Positions 48,001 to 59,533 of a stretch of 64,000 bases of DNA are shown piece by piece. How positions within the stretch are numbered: the stretch's first letter is position 1; each line of letters opens with the position of its first letter. The notes under the pieces were generated by a model that saw only the letters and a program-made list of their open reading frames with translations, did no database searches and was not told where the DNA came from. The position numbers and the translations under genes were made by a program. Source of the DNA: Hyperoodon ampullatus (lineage: Eukaryota > Chordata > Mammalia > Artiodactyla > Ziphiidae); the NCBI GenBank assembly GCA_949752795.1, contig OX457068.1, forward strand, positions 53,906,516 through 53,970,515. The letters run 5' to 3'.

Positions 48001-49595
48001 GGCTGTCAATTATATTTTGCATAATCTGTTGTTGTAGAGTCTGTGGCCAGCCCTATTCTAAAGCACAGAGTCCTAGAAGCCAACTGCAGGAGGAAGAGAA
48101 AGCATTAGGAATATATTAGCTGAATAGCTTCCTTCCTCACCTTTCTCTTCAGCTATGGCAGAAAAGATACTGTCAGCATCTGGGTCCCCACATAAACAGC
48201 TGTCTAAATGAAACAAGGCAGGAGGCCCATATTAAGTAATGAGGATACAATACATTAATTATACCTTGGTAAGTAACTATCATATAAAATATGACCATTA
48301 TATGATTGTTGTTACTTTTACTACATTATTCATGCTGACATAAATATAACAGCCCACTAGTCATCAGTGTCATACTGCTTTTATAGAGAAGGAAAATGGA
48401 GCTCAAAGCATTTAATGGCCTAATGGCCAAACCTCTAAAACACCAAAATAATCGTTGGCAATGCATGAAAAGAGACCAGCAAGTTTGCCAAAAGGACAGC
48501 TTAATGACTGAGCTACATTTTAATTTTGACTTCTCATTTCTCAGATGCCTTCCTAGACTATCAGCCCTATAACTGGGCATAACATGTTGCAACATATGGC
48601 GGGGAATGAATAGAAGGGCACTTAACAGGTTACCCTAACCTAGACTATCAAACATGGTGTTCTATTTCTACCATTGGAGCTTCATTTGTTTGATTCTTAA
48701 AGATAAAGTTTTAGATCTATACCAGCTTCACACATAACAAAACGTTGATGTGTTAACTCATATCATTTAAGAAGTGTTATAGCAACTAATATCTTGTATG
48801 AAGTGGGCAAGGTTTTAGCTCAATATAAAACTAGGAAAATAAAATCCAGAGACACTTTCCCAAGGACAAACTTGGCATCAATATAATTTACTGAATTAAA
48901 ATTCTTGTTCTTTTTGTATATTATGCTACTACCTCTTATTAGCTAAAAGTACCCATAGGAAAATGGGTCTGGAAAGAGGAAAGAGAAATAAGAATAAACT
49001 GGTAGAACATGTATAGGAAAAATATGTTTTTAACTCCATAATTCTCATAATTCTCATAATTCTCTTTCTAGACCTACTAAGCTGGATGTGCTTATCACTT
49101 GATCTACTCCTCAGCTTCTTTCTCATACAAGTCTGAAACAGACAAGGCAAGATAAAAAACAAAAAAGTAAACTTTTTGAAATTATCAGAAAGAGATTAAA
49201 ATTTATCCCTTATAAGCACTTAGAATATGTAAACAAATGTATGTGAAAATATCTCAATGGGACTGAACTTTAGACTTCTGTAGATGGCTATTTTAATCAT
49301 ACATCAGTATGAAAGTGGGTCATTCACTCATCAGAACATATTCATTGAGGACATTCTGGGAACAAAGTAGATGCTGGGATTATTATTTTCAGACTTGTGC
49401 TAATGTGTTTGGGCCTTTGTACCTCCTTTGACAGCAATGACAATCACCATTATTTTGTCATTACTGTCTATCTTTGCTAAATTTTCAATTGCCATGGGAA
49501 ATTCAAAGGTCAAAGTAAGATATTTTAAAGTCTCCACCAGAATCCTCTCACTAGATGCCAAGTAGGACAGACTTCATGCTGGGAGCCCAGCTACT
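48001..49595. other. Intergenic, no gene seen
   Basis: Low-copy sequence; a faint reversed MIR-like stretch at 48360-48430 is too weak to list. A short triplication of ataattctc occurs at about 49038-49065. Confidence 0.45.
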
Positions 49596-49599
49596 CTCA

Positions 49600-49690
49600 G
49601 GAATCCTATGAAGATCATATAAAATGATGCATGTGAAATACTTTGAAGTAAAGGATTATATGTGTGTAAAGTATTGCTATTATCAGATGT
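49600..49690 (+). repeat. MIR-family 3' fragment
   Basis: The stretch aaaatgatgcatgtgaaata, ctttgaagtaaaggattata, taaagtattgctattatcag matches the end of MIR3-like elements. Confidence 0.5.
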
Positions 49691-49884
49691 ACTTTTCTAA
49701 GCTAATAACATAATGGGAAATGACTTGAGAGCTGATCCTGAAACCATGCTCACTTTTTTTTCAGGAAAGTCCATTGTTGTTTGATTTCACAGTCTCAAAA
49801 ATTCACAGGTTGGTTTATTATTTTATATTTTACTTTATACTTACCATTTAAAGCAGTACTAAAGTTGTTAATGATTCTTATTTA

Positions 49885-50150
49885 ATTTATTATTATGGAA
49901 AAACTTTAGGATATGTAAAAGTAGAACAGTATCACAAACCTTCATGAACCCATGAAACAACGTGAACCAAGTTTGTTTTCATTCCTACTCCATTTCCTCC
50001 AATGAACATAGTGGATTTTTAAAGCAAACAGTTTAAACATCCTACCATTTCATCCTTAAATATTTCAATATATATCTGCAAAATATAAGGAGTCCTTCAC
50101 CATGTGTTTATTTTTAACACAACCACAATAGATGACCACATTTAAAAGAA
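49885..50150. mobile_element. Old L1 3' UTR fragment
   Basis: The series agaacagtatcacaaacctt, catgaacccatgaaacaacg, catttcatccttaaatattt, ttaacacaaccacaatagat resembles the 3' UTR of old L1M elements. Confidence 0.5.
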
Positions 50151-50214
50151 GCCTTCAGGAAATTGTTTCCTATTAAGGAAGAATATTGTGCCATATGTCT
50201 TACTTGAGAAAATT

Positions 50215-50480
50215 CTGTGACTCTCCTGTGCCCTCAGGGTGAAATCTCAACCCCAAGATCATCTTCTAATCAAAACCTTCCCACTGTCCCCCACCCCCAT
50301 TTTCTGGGCATATTTGTTCTCACTATTCAATCCATCCTATGCCAGGCCTTTGGTCACCCTTCCATCTTGACCTTACCCATTTTTCAAGGACTTGTCTAAT
50401 CCAACCTCTTGATTTCTATACATTGTTGCAGCCTCTAGTGATCCTTTTCTTCTTTAAACCCTTGATGCATTTACTATACT
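50215..50480 (+). repeat. L2 fragment
   Basis: The stretch gtgccctcagggtgaaatct, caatccatcctatgccaggc, ctttggtcacccttccatct resembles the L2 3' coding/UTR region. Confidence 0.5.
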
Positions 50481-50484
50481 ATTA

Positions 50485-50660
50485 GAAGGTGGTATTATTG
50501 GGATTAAAAACATGTGCTCTGATGTCTGACAAAGCTGGGTCTGGAAATTCCTCCATGACATACTAGCTAAATGTCCTTGGGAAAGCCCTCCTTAATCCTC
50601 ATGTACTCAGGTGCTAAATAGGAACAGGAACAATATTTTAGTTAAGGAGATTAAGTATAA
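50485..50660 (+). repeat. MIR SINE
   Basis: It reads aaaaacatgtgctctgatgt, ctgacaaagctgggtctgga, catactagctaaatgtcctt, gggaaagccctccttaatcc: the MIR tRNA-like head and core in order. Confidence 0.7.
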
Positions 50661-50765
50661 ATATATATATAGAACACACATTCACATATATATATGTAAA
50701 CCATATGCATACTCACACATACACACATATACATAGCACACACTCACATAAATATATACATTGTT
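50655..50765. repeat. Degenerate TA/CA low-complexity tract
   Basis: Mixed TA and CA dinucleotide runs; a 135-codon frame starting here at 50705 (His/Thr-rich N-terminus) is a by-product of the repeat. Confidence 0.8.
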
Positions 50766-52149
50766 TACCAGATAGAACAATCAAGGTAGTATTATTACTG
50801 ATATTGTTACCATCTGTATTCAGTATCATATTTTACCTGACTTGTGTATTGTTGGTTATCTATCTTTCTTTGTGTTTACTTCTTGAGGTCAGAGACAACT
50901 TTGGCTTCACAGAGGAGATTCTCAAAGATATTTCTGGAAGACAGCCAGGCAATGTGCAGAAAGATGAAGAGGAGCCAGGGTTCTGCCTCCTCCCTGAACC
51001 CCTCCAGGATGTTGTGAATAGAAGAACATCTCCCCTTCTCCTCAGGCTCCCTGCCAGGCTTGCTCTGTGTGTGTGTGTGTGTGGTACAGGGCACTTTGAA
51101 GTGAATCTGTAGATTTCTCCAAAAAGCAAAAAGCTTTTATGCAGAAAAACAGGAAAAACAGTCATTTCTAACTGAAGTGAGTTTGCAGGCAGCTGATCCT
51201 ACCACAGAGCTGGCTGTCTTTATCCTGGAAATGTCATCTTTCTTTAATCTGTAAATATCATGCTATAGAGAACACCTTAGCACTGGCTTTCAGAGGAGAC
51301 GGAGCCAATGTTGTACGGCAGTTTACTGTCAACCAAAGGACAATGCTTCTCTCTTGGATTTAATAAAGTGGGAAGTGGGCTGGGCAAGCTGCTCTAGAGA
51401 AAGGACATGCAATACCCATCCTTCCATCACTTTGTGGTTTCTTTAATAAAATGATGAAAGAGCGTCTTTGTCCTCCAAACACCAATGTTACTTGGGCACA
51501 TTCACTTTTTCACTTTCAAATGTGTGAATTCTTGGAATATGGCTGTGGCCTCCTTTTTAAACATGCACCCATAGTTTCTTTAAGAACTATGTAGGGGCCT
51601 TTTACCTTGCAGTATCTCCCTAATCCAGGCCAAATCCTCCATTTCACATTTTCATAGTCTAACACTCCACTAAGTAAAGATGTAGCTCAGTTAACCAACA
51701 CATTTTAGAAAATAAATTTCCCCAGAAATGTAAAGATTATCTTTCTTACTGTGAAGCATTCCTTGCTGTAAATTACATAGTCAGATTTCTCTGTATTCGC
51801 TACCTGGCTGAGAACAGAAAATGACTATTTCATTGTGAAGGGGGAAGCAATTTTTGGCATATGGATCAATTCTATTAAGGTCTGGTCTGAGAAGGGGGTT
51901 GATATGATAGAATTTGTGTTGCTAAAAGGTAGTACTAAAGACTGATGGTGGGTATGGTGGAGGGGGAATTTGGGAGGAAATGAAAAGCACAGGAGATGAT
52001 AAGAAGGAATCAGAAAGAAGTGGCAAGCATGAAGGATAAGTTTCTTCCTTTTGGAAATTGTGCTCGTGGTGCACATACACAAGCAGTTAGGGGGCTGGTG
52101 TAGAGAGCAGGGTCTGGATATGAATGACTTGGAAACTAATCCCCACCAC
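50766..52149. other. Intergenic, no gene seen
   Basis: Low-copy sequence, with a short (GT)n at 51067-51083. The opposing 100-135-codon frames at 50860-51165 are on both strands of the same GC-richer stretch and have no domain. Confidence 0.45.
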
Positions 52150-52355
52150 TCTGCCCTACACACCAGCTCTGTGACTCTGGGCAATTTACTTAGTTTCCCT
52201 AAGCTTCAGTCTCCTTATCTGTAAAATGAGAATGAAAGAGCATTCACACGTCATGGCACTGTGTTGAGGATTAAGGGAAATAATGCATGTTAGACATTTA
52301 TCACAGTGTCTGGCACACGTTATATAACCTCTAAATGCTCAATAAATATATTTTT
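52150..52355 (+). repeat. MIR SINE
   Basis: A clear MIR: ctctgtgactctgggcaatt, cagtctccttatctgtaaaa, tgttgaggattaagggaaat, cacagtgtctggcacacgtt, ctaaatgctcaataaatata. Confidence 0.82.
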
Positions 52356-52581
52356 CTTAAAAGTAGGGAAATAGTCTTTTGATTTATAAACTTCTGATTT
52401 ATAAACTATTCCTCATATATGATTTTATTGTCTAATATTCTCTTCTAAGAGTCAATGTTAAAAAATCTATGCCTAATCAAAACTTTGCACTTATCTGATT
52501 AATTTCCCTAAACTAATACTTAAAGGGACACTCAGTACTTCATAGGAACTGTTTAGTGTTTTCCCTCTCCCCTCCCCCAAC

Positions 52582-52599
52582 AACTCTCTCTCTCTCTCT

Positions 52600-52657
<58 letters not shown>

Positions 52658-52680
52658 GTATATGTACATATATACATATT
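52582..52680. repeat. (CT)n(TA)n microsatellite
   Basis: About 10 CT units followed by about 22 TA units and then TA/TG/CA mixtures. Probably unstable and polymorphic. Confidence 0.95.
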
Positions 52681-52694
52681 ACATATATCCACAC

Positions 52695-52930
52695 ATTTAA
52701 TCTTCACCATAGCCTATTGTCCAGATGAGGATGACAAGGCACAGAGAGAAATTACGTAACTTGTCCACAGTACCTCAGCTACTGTGGTAAAACCAGTGTT
52801 TGACCAAGGATGGTGTGATTCTAGAGCCTATATTCTTAACAGTATAAAGCCTGGAAAGATGAGGTGAATTGTTAAAGACCATGTAGCAAGTGAGAAGCAG
52901 GACTGGAGCCCAATTCAGTTTTCTTTATTT
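52695..52930 (-). repeat. MIR SINE fragment(s), reversed
   Basis: The stretch tttaatcttcaccatagcct, ggcacagagagaaattacgt, aacttgtccacagtacctca, tgattctagagcctatattc matches reversed MIR. 52850-52930 (gtagcaagtgagaagcagga) looks like a second partial copy. Confidence 0.65.
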
Positions 52931-52934
52931 CTTC

Positions 52935-54060
52935 CCAAATAGGATTCTTTCCTTACTAGCTTCATCTTTCCTCAACTAAGGCTGCCCAGATTCACTGACT
53001 GGGAAGGACTAGAATAGCTACTCAGAGGCCTGGGCTACAGCCTAGCATTGCCAGTTAATACCCTTGATACATAGGGTAGGGGCTAAGTAGAGATTTAGTA
53101 CCTTGAGTTTTACTTGTATCATATGTTACTTGACTTTGGTCTATAAAACAATATTTTGATTTATTGCAAAGGTCAAATTAAATAGTTGGTGGAAAAGTAC
53201 TTTGAAAACTGGAAAGCACTAAATAGCAATAAGATATTAGTCTAATTATTACCAACATTAGTATCCTTTCTTTGAATATATATTCTGCCAATAGTCTATA
53301 GTCACAAATCTGATTGATAATAATAATTATCTGAAAGTTTTTTTTAACTAACAAGTCTCAGATCTCAACCTTTGAGAATCTGATCCAATTGGTCTGGGAT
53401 GGGCTTATGGAATTTTTAAACCTCTCAGGTATTTCAGTTAAACAGGTTTATCAATCCCCATTCTATGCCATAATGTATCATCCTGGATCATGGACCATCT
53501 TGAGTATTTCCCATCTATATTTTATCAAGCTTTATCTTCTGTAAAACCTATTTTCTTAACAAAAGTTATGTATATTTTTAATGTTTTCCTTGTAAAACTT
53601 GCAGAACACAGATCAAGACTGGGTAGAACAGTTGATTGAGTTGTATGTATTGACTCCATTGAAAACTGTTGTAAGCAGATCCGCTGAAAGCTTGTGTAAA
53701 ACAGTTTTTAAAAGAGACAGTTAAAGTTGCAAAGAGAAGTCTTTATTGACCTTGAGAAATTACCTTCTTGAATGGTACCCCCAAGGCATGGATATAGATT
53801 AAATGACCTTTTAAGGTAATGATCCTATAGAAAAGTTAGTCTTGATTCAAAGGCCAAATCTAGACAAGCAAATCATTTTGGAGAGAATAAAATAGCTGAA
53901 TCCAGCCAGTAAACTGAATATTTAGTGAATTATCCTTTAAATGAGGTAGTATTCTTAGTGTTTTCTTAGGGGTTTAAAATGTGATCTAGTGCTTTACTGA
54001 GATGAAACATCATGGACCACAGACTCTACAACCAAACCTGGGACTGAGTCACAGCATCAT
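52935..54060. other. Intergenic, no gene seen
   Basis: Low-copy sequence with a MIR3-like end at about 53150-53250 (aaaagtactttgaaaactgg, aaagcactaaatagcaataa). Confidence 0.5.
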
Positions 54061-54064
54061 GATT

Positions 54065-54230
54065 TAACAGTTGTATAGACATCCAAAAAGTTCCTACTTT
54101 CTCTCAGCCTATGTTTTCTCATCTGTGCAACTGAAAGAAGACAGGATTATATGAGGTAACAATACATGCAAAGTACACGTGGTGGCACATGGTGGACATG
54201 GGATAAATGGTAGCTACTATTATTTTAGAC
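54065..54230 (+). repeat. MIR SINE fragment
   Basis: The stretch cagcctatgttttctcatct, ggattatatgaggtaacaat, tgcaaagtacacgtggtggc, aaatggtagctactattatt matches the MIR 3' half. Confidence 0.65.
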
Positions 54231-54439
54231 ATAACTAAACCACCCAGAACTGTCTGTTGTCTCCATTTCCCCTGATGGTTGAAAGAAATTAATGCAGTTG
54301 CTGAGGGAGTGGAGAAGTACATAAAGCACTAGGAAAGGCTGATTTAATATGTGTTTCTGAAAATCTGACTTCTTCGTGAATATCCAATATCTATCTGTTT
54401 AAAAACAAGGTGCACAACACTTCTTGTAACATTTTGGCT

Positions 54440-54720
54440 GCTTGTTTTAGAATGAGACATTGATAAATTGGAGAGGACCCCCAAATGATAAAAGGATTAA
54501 AGGATATGACCTACAGAGAAAGATTATTCAAAGTGCTTTATACATCCAGCCTAGAGCAATGGTGACAGTGGGTAGGGGATATGATAACGGAATATAAATC
54601 TAGGTATAGGTAAGGAATAAGGACAGGAATTATTTCAGGTGATCAGAGTGTGGGCAAATTAGGATCGATGGCTTTAAACCAGAAAAACAAGCACTTGTGT
54701 GAAGTATTCTTAGAAGAAAC
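54440..54720 (+). repeat. L3/CR1-like ancient LINE fragment
   Basis: The series ttgataaattggagaggacc, ggattaaaggatatgaccta, cagagaaagattattcaaag resembles the conserved tail of L3/CR1 elements in mammals. Diverged. Confidence 0.4.
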
Positions 54721-54984
54721 AAGTTCAAAGAGAGGCCAGTTAACACCTTGAGCATTTCGTCTGAGAGGAGATTTTACGCAGCTCTTTAAATGGTACCTCC
54801 ATAGGCCGATTCATCCATAGAGTCAAACCTGAGGAATGAGAAAGGAAAGTGTGTCTTGGCTGCCTGTGTTTTTTTGGGTCTAAGCCTTTAGGCAATGTAC
54901 AGATCTCCAATGTGGAGGACATACGTCCATTTCTTCTCCATTTTTTTTCTCCTTCCTCTAGTGCAATAAATAGATTAGTGACCT

Positions 54985-55430
54985 CCAAAATGATACGTCC
55001 TTTTCCTAAATCCCAGAACCCATGAATGTGACCTTAATTGGAAAAAGGGTATTTGTCTGTGTAATTAAGGATCTTGAGATGAGGAGATTATCCTTGATTA
55101 GCTGGATGTGCCTTAAAAACTGTAAGAAGTGCCCTTATGAGATACAGAAGAGAAGACACAGAGACATAGGAAGAGGAGGAAGCAATGTGACCAGGGTGAT
55201 AGAGATAAGAGTGAAGTAGCCAAGGAAGCTAAGGGTTTCTGGAAGCAGCCAGAAGCTGGGAGAGACAGGGAGCAATCCTCCTCTAGAAACTTCATGGGGA
55301 GCATGACCCTGCCAATACCTTGATTTCAGACTTTTGGCCTCCAGAACAATAAAATGATTAATTTATGTTGTTTTGAGCCACGAAGCTCATGTGAATTTGT
55401 TATGGATGCCCTAACAATATAGAACTCCCA
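54985..55430 (+). mobile_element. MLT1/MaLR-type solo LTR
   Basis: Landmarks in order: catgaatgtgaccttaattg, gatcttgagatgaggagatt, tatgagatacagaagagaag, agccagaagctgggagagac, tcctcctctagaaacttcat, ccttgatttcagacttttgg, cctccagaacaataaaatga, gttgttttgagccacgaagc. No internal viral sequence. Confidence 0.85.
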
Positions 55431-55434
55431 TGAA

Positions 55435-55725
55435 TTCTCAACATCAACCACCAAGAAAAGTTGATAATTAACACAAGGAAAAGAGTCTTCTATGGTTTCT
55501 TGTGGTCCAAATATTAGGATGCAGTGAGGTGTGCCTTTAAGTTACTAGTTCATTATGGGAGATGGGGGTAGAAAAATTGGGGGACAGGATGGAGACCAGA
55601 AATACTAACCTAGTCTAGGGCTGGCCATGAAAGCTCAGTAGAGCAGCAATCGTGTCCAGAATTAAAGTTGTGGTCCGAATGTTAAGAACATACACAAGAT
55701 ATGCTTAGGTGGAAGGATAAGTAAT
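55435..55725. other. Intergenic, nothing recognised
   Basis: Low-copy sequence. Confidence 0.45.
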
Positions 55726-55975
55726 AAAGCTGACTGAACATTTACTAGGTATTGGGCTCTGTGCTAGGTGCTTTACATAAATTTTAAGAGTAAAAGCTAT
55801 CATTTATTAAACAGTTGATGCTAGCTACTCTACATGTATTGTTCCACCGTATAATTAATTACATTATTATTATCCCCATTTGCAAGTGAGTTGTAGATAA
55901 GTCATTTGCCCAAGATTCTACAACAAAGTGAAAAATCTCAGATTTGAACCAGATCTGTCTGATTACATAGGATAT
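55725..55975 (-). repeat. MIR SINE(s), reversed
   Basis: The stretch gaacatttactaggtattgg, gctctgtgctaggtgcttta, attattattatccccatttg, gtcatttgcccaagattcta, cagatttgaaccagatctgt follows reversed MIR; the duplicated catttattaaacag portion suggests two overlapping copies. Confidence 0.75.
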
Positions 55976-55979
55976 GACA

Positions 55980-56755
55980 TCCTAAGGTTAATGGGTAGTA
56001 AGAGTTGGAAGTGGAATTCAGCCATATTCCCACCATTTGCAAAAGCTGTGCTTTTCCCTCAACAACTTCATTTCAAATTACAAAACGGTGGTGGGAGAGG
56101 ACAGAAATACCATGCTGGGTAATATAAATTTATACACTCTAATAAAGGATAGAATGCTGCCTGGAGAAGGAAATAAGCTCTGAACCAGAAGTGGGAGCTA
56201 CAGGTGTAAGAAGAACACTCAGGTGTGGACACTGAAGAAAGGACCCTGCTGATGGATCTCTGAACACACAGAGGCAGAGTTAGAGAAAATCTTAGAGGTC
56301 ACTGAGCTCAGGCCCCTCGGTTCCCAGGTGCACTACTATCTCCAACACACGGTGAGACTTTTCAGATAACCAATTCTCACTTATGTAGCCTTTGAGAATT
56401 ATAGCCTTCATCATGAATCTCTTTTGCCCTAGGATGATGCTAAGCCAACACCTGCCATGCCACCGATGACCACATAGAGTGTTTTTAGGATTGTCCCAGA
56501 ATGAAATCTAACTAGCAAAGTAAATCTACTGACACTAGAAAGAAAAGGCACAGAATTTGCACAGAAGAGGCTCAGAATAGGTTCATGATTGTCTGCTATT
56601 TCATTTTCACTTTTGGACAAAGAGCAATAAAAGTGTACAGTGTAGACTCACTCCTCTGAATTAAAATTATAGGCTATGTGACTGTAAAACAAGTGACAGT
56701 TATGAAATGAGTGAATTCCCCCAATCAATGCTTTGGTGGCTCAAAGAAGGGCTGG
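55980..56755. other. Intergenic, no gene seen
   Basis: Low-copy sequence. 56280-56330 (gaaaatcttagaggtcactg) is reminiscent of old conserved repeats but unassigned. Confidence 0.45.
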
Positions 56756-56756
56756 T

Positions 56757-56955
56757 CCGGACAGTGCCATTAGATCATCAGATTCAATCTTGGCTCTGTC
56801 ACCTTATACCTACAGTGTGATGTTAGATAAGTTAATCAGCCTTTCTGTTTCTAAAATTTCATATCTGCTAAATGTAAATTTTTAAAAAAATCATCTGATC
56901 TTTGGAAATGTTGGGAAGATTGAGATACTGTACATAGTGAAAATAGCACCACACC
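56757..56955 (+). repeat. MIR SINE fragment
   Basis: The stretch aatcttggctctgtcacctt, gtgatgttagataagttaat, cagcctttctgtttctaaaa, tgggaagattgagatactgt follows MIR order. Confidence 0.65.
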
Positions 56956-56959
56956 CTGC

Positions 56960-58073
56960 AGATGGCAGCTGCAGGAATGATGTTGGTAGTAGAAGGATTT
57001 GTTGTACCAGGAATGTCACACCTGTGAAGCCTGGCTCATTCCACCATTACTGTAGAGCCTGCCTCTAAGACTCACTATCACAAATCACAAACCCCTGACA
57101 TCACATTTTTTCCAAAGTCTATGTCATTGAGACATTTAAACACCATTTTGGCCTCATCTTCACAGAGGATTCTATTCTGGATCCATCATCAGAGGACCAA
57201 AAACATCAAATAATTTTCAGATCGTAATAAAGGGGTTATAAACACATTTATAAGCTTTGCTCCCTGTGATCAACAGTTTGGCTCACAGAGTGGCTCACGA
57301 AGCCTGGGGGAGAAATTTGTGGCCAGGAGGTGCAATGATCTAGGGGTGGAAGTCCTGTTTTTGCATACTTCTCAAGGTCTCTGACCTATAAAGGGAGTGG
57401 GCTGCAGTACAGGATCCGCTCAGAAGTACTGCGTCAGGTTTGAGAGGGACCTCGGGGCTCATCTGGTCCTGATACTTATAGAGCATTCCTCTCGCGAGAT
57501 TATCCAGCCTGCATGTGAAAATCTCAGGGTGGAGAAAGGCAAGGTAGGGCATAGCACAGTTCAGATAGAGACTTAAAGTGACACAAATGTCATCCTCTCA
57601 CAATGCAGCACACAGATTTTTGCTGTTGGCCTTTCTTGTCTTCACACATTTGAAGCCATCAATTCATGTCTCTCTTGGGGCTTCCTTTCTTCAGATTGTA
57701 ATTTCCTGGATCTTTCTTTGGGTCCTCACAATAAAAGGTGTTCAGTTTTCCTGGCATCTTGGGCTCCCTGATCTGAACTTGTTGCAGTTAGTGTTTTGAG
57801 TGTGGCCTGAAGGAGTGAGCTCCATACATCCAGGGTCATTCAAACCAGGGTGCATTACCCGCCTTTCTAGATATCCCACTTCTGTTAATGCACACATAAT
57901 CACAAATTTTGAAATTTGAATTTTATAGTTTCAGAATTTATTATTTGTTCATATTCTAGTGACAACTATTTCACATTTTGTCTCATTCATCTTCCACATA
58001 TAGCTCTCAACTGATATTCTTAAAAACTCAAAAGCGACCTTTGTTTGGTCCAATCTTATAGTACTGCTTGTCT
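56960..58073. other. Intergenic, no gene seen
   Basis: Low-copy sequence. Frames 57340-57552 (minus) and 57578-57799 (plus) are about 70 codons and featureless. Confidence 0.45.
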
Positions 58074-58086
58074 CTGTGTTGGTGTC

Positions 58087-58418
58087 TTTTTTTTTTTATA
58101 TAAATTTATTTATTTTGGCAACATTGGGTCTTCCGTTTTGTGTGTGGATTTTCTCTAGTTGCGGCAAGTGGGGGCTACTCTTGGTTGCTGTGCACAGGCT
58201 TCTCATTGCAGTAGCTTCTCTTGTTGTGGAGCATGGGCTGTAGGCACACAGGTTTCAGTAGTTGTGACATACGGGCTCTAGAGTGCAGACTCAGTAGTTT
58301 TGGTGCATGGGCTTAGTTGCACCACGGCATGTGGGATCTTCCCAAACAAGGGCTCAAACCTGTGTTCCTTGCATGCACTGGCAGGCAGGTTCTTAAACAC
58401 TGCGCCACCAGGGAAGCC
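58087..58418 (-). mobile_element. tRNA-derived CHR-type SINE (long form)
   Basis: Read on the minus strand it starts ggcttccctggtggcgcagt at 58418, has a B-box-like segment at about 58350-58361, the body atcccacatgccgtggtgca and a long 3' extension ending in an A-rich tail (poly-T at 58087). Flanking duplications tgtgttggtgtc (58075-58086) and tgtgttgatgac (58420-58431) agree at 10 of 12 positions, so it is older than the 27474 and 58733 copies. Confidence 0.92.
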
Positions 58419-58732
58419 TTGTGTTGATGACTTACAATAAGATCCATTAAGAGATTCCAAGCTTTTTGAGTTGAGATGATCAAATCAGATTCAGAAATAC
58501 TTATAGAACATGAATCATGCATGTCCTAGACACATTCATACAGATGACCTTATATTCCCCTCACAATAAAAAAGAAAACTAGGCCTCAGTCATGTTAAAT
58601 GTCTTACATCATTGTGAGCAAGAGGTCAAGCCAGAAGCTGGAGGCACATCTTCTGCTCTAATCTCTGTGCTTTTCTTCATTTATTTTAAATTTATTTTAA
58701 TTTGAAATATTTCAAACAAGAATTACAGAATA

Positions 58733-58950
58733 GGGATTCCCTGGTGGCACAGTGGTTGAGAGTCCGCCTGCTGATGCAGGGGACACGGGTTCGTGCCCTG
58801 GTCCGGGAATATCCCACATGCCGCAGAGCATCTGGGCCCGTGAGCCATGGCCGCTGAGCCTACACGTCCAGAGCTTGTGCTCCACAACGGGAGAGGCCAC
58901 AGCAGTGAGGGGCCTGCATACTGCAAAAAAAAAAAAAAAAAAAAAAAAAA
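58733..58950 (+). mobile_element. tRNA-derived CHR-type SINE (short form)
   Basis: Head gggattccctggtggcacag, B-box-like gggttcgtgccctg at 58787-58800, cetacean-style body (atgccgcagagcatctgggc, gagccatggccgctgagcct) and an uninterrupted A tail of about 27-29. The perfect target duplication aagaattacagaata lies at 58718-58732 and 58951-58965. The unbroken tail and perfect duplication mark it as probably the youngest SINE in the window. Confidence 0.95.
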
Positions 58951-59131
58951 AAGAATTACAGAATAACATAATACATACTTGTGCTCTAAAACAACAAATT
59001 CATCAAATTATATAGTATATTACCAAATTTGCCATAAAATATCTGGGGCTGTTAACTTTGAAGGCAAAACATATTGTTACACTTAATTACAAAAATTGTT
59101 ACTGATTTATCAAGACTTTCTATTTCTTCTT

Positions 59132-59328
59132 TTCATTAAGATATATATATTTTTTCATGTGACCATTTTAAAAGTCTTTATTTAATTTGTTAACAAAATT
59201 GCTTCCGTTTTATGTTTTGTTTTTTTGGCTGCGAGGCATGCAGAATCCTAGCTCCCCTACCAGGGATCGAATCCACACCCCTTGCATTGGAAGGCAAAGC
59301 CTTAACCACTGGACCACCAGGGAAGTCC
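59132..59328 (-). mobile_element. tRNA-derived SINE (shorter related subfamily)
   Basis: Minus-strand head gggacttccctggtggtcca-like sequence at 59328, body reversed as agctcccctaccagggatcg, and tail region gtctttatttaatttgttaa. Target duplications ttctatttcttctt match at 59118-59131 and 59329-59342. Confidence 0.88.
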
Positions 59329-59533
59329 TTCTATTTCTTCTTCAGTCAATTTGGCTTATTGTGTGTTTTCAGAAAATCATTCATTTCATTAAGGTTTTTA
59401 AATTCAGGTGCATGGTTTTAAAAATATTATCTTAATATTTTAAGATTTTCTGTATTCTATGCAATTGTGTCCTATTTATTTATATCAATAATTTGAATGT
59501 GTACCTTTGTGTTCCTTTTCTCCCACTTTATCA

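Noticed and set aside
50705..51112. 135-codon plus-strand frame with His/Thr-rich start
   Set aside because: The N-terminal part is translated CA/TA simple repeat and the rest overlaps opposing frames with no domain or splice signals.
51825..52184. 119-codon minus-strand frame as a host exon
   Set aside because: No domain or conserved motif, part of it overlaps the start of a MIR, and no splice context could be supported.
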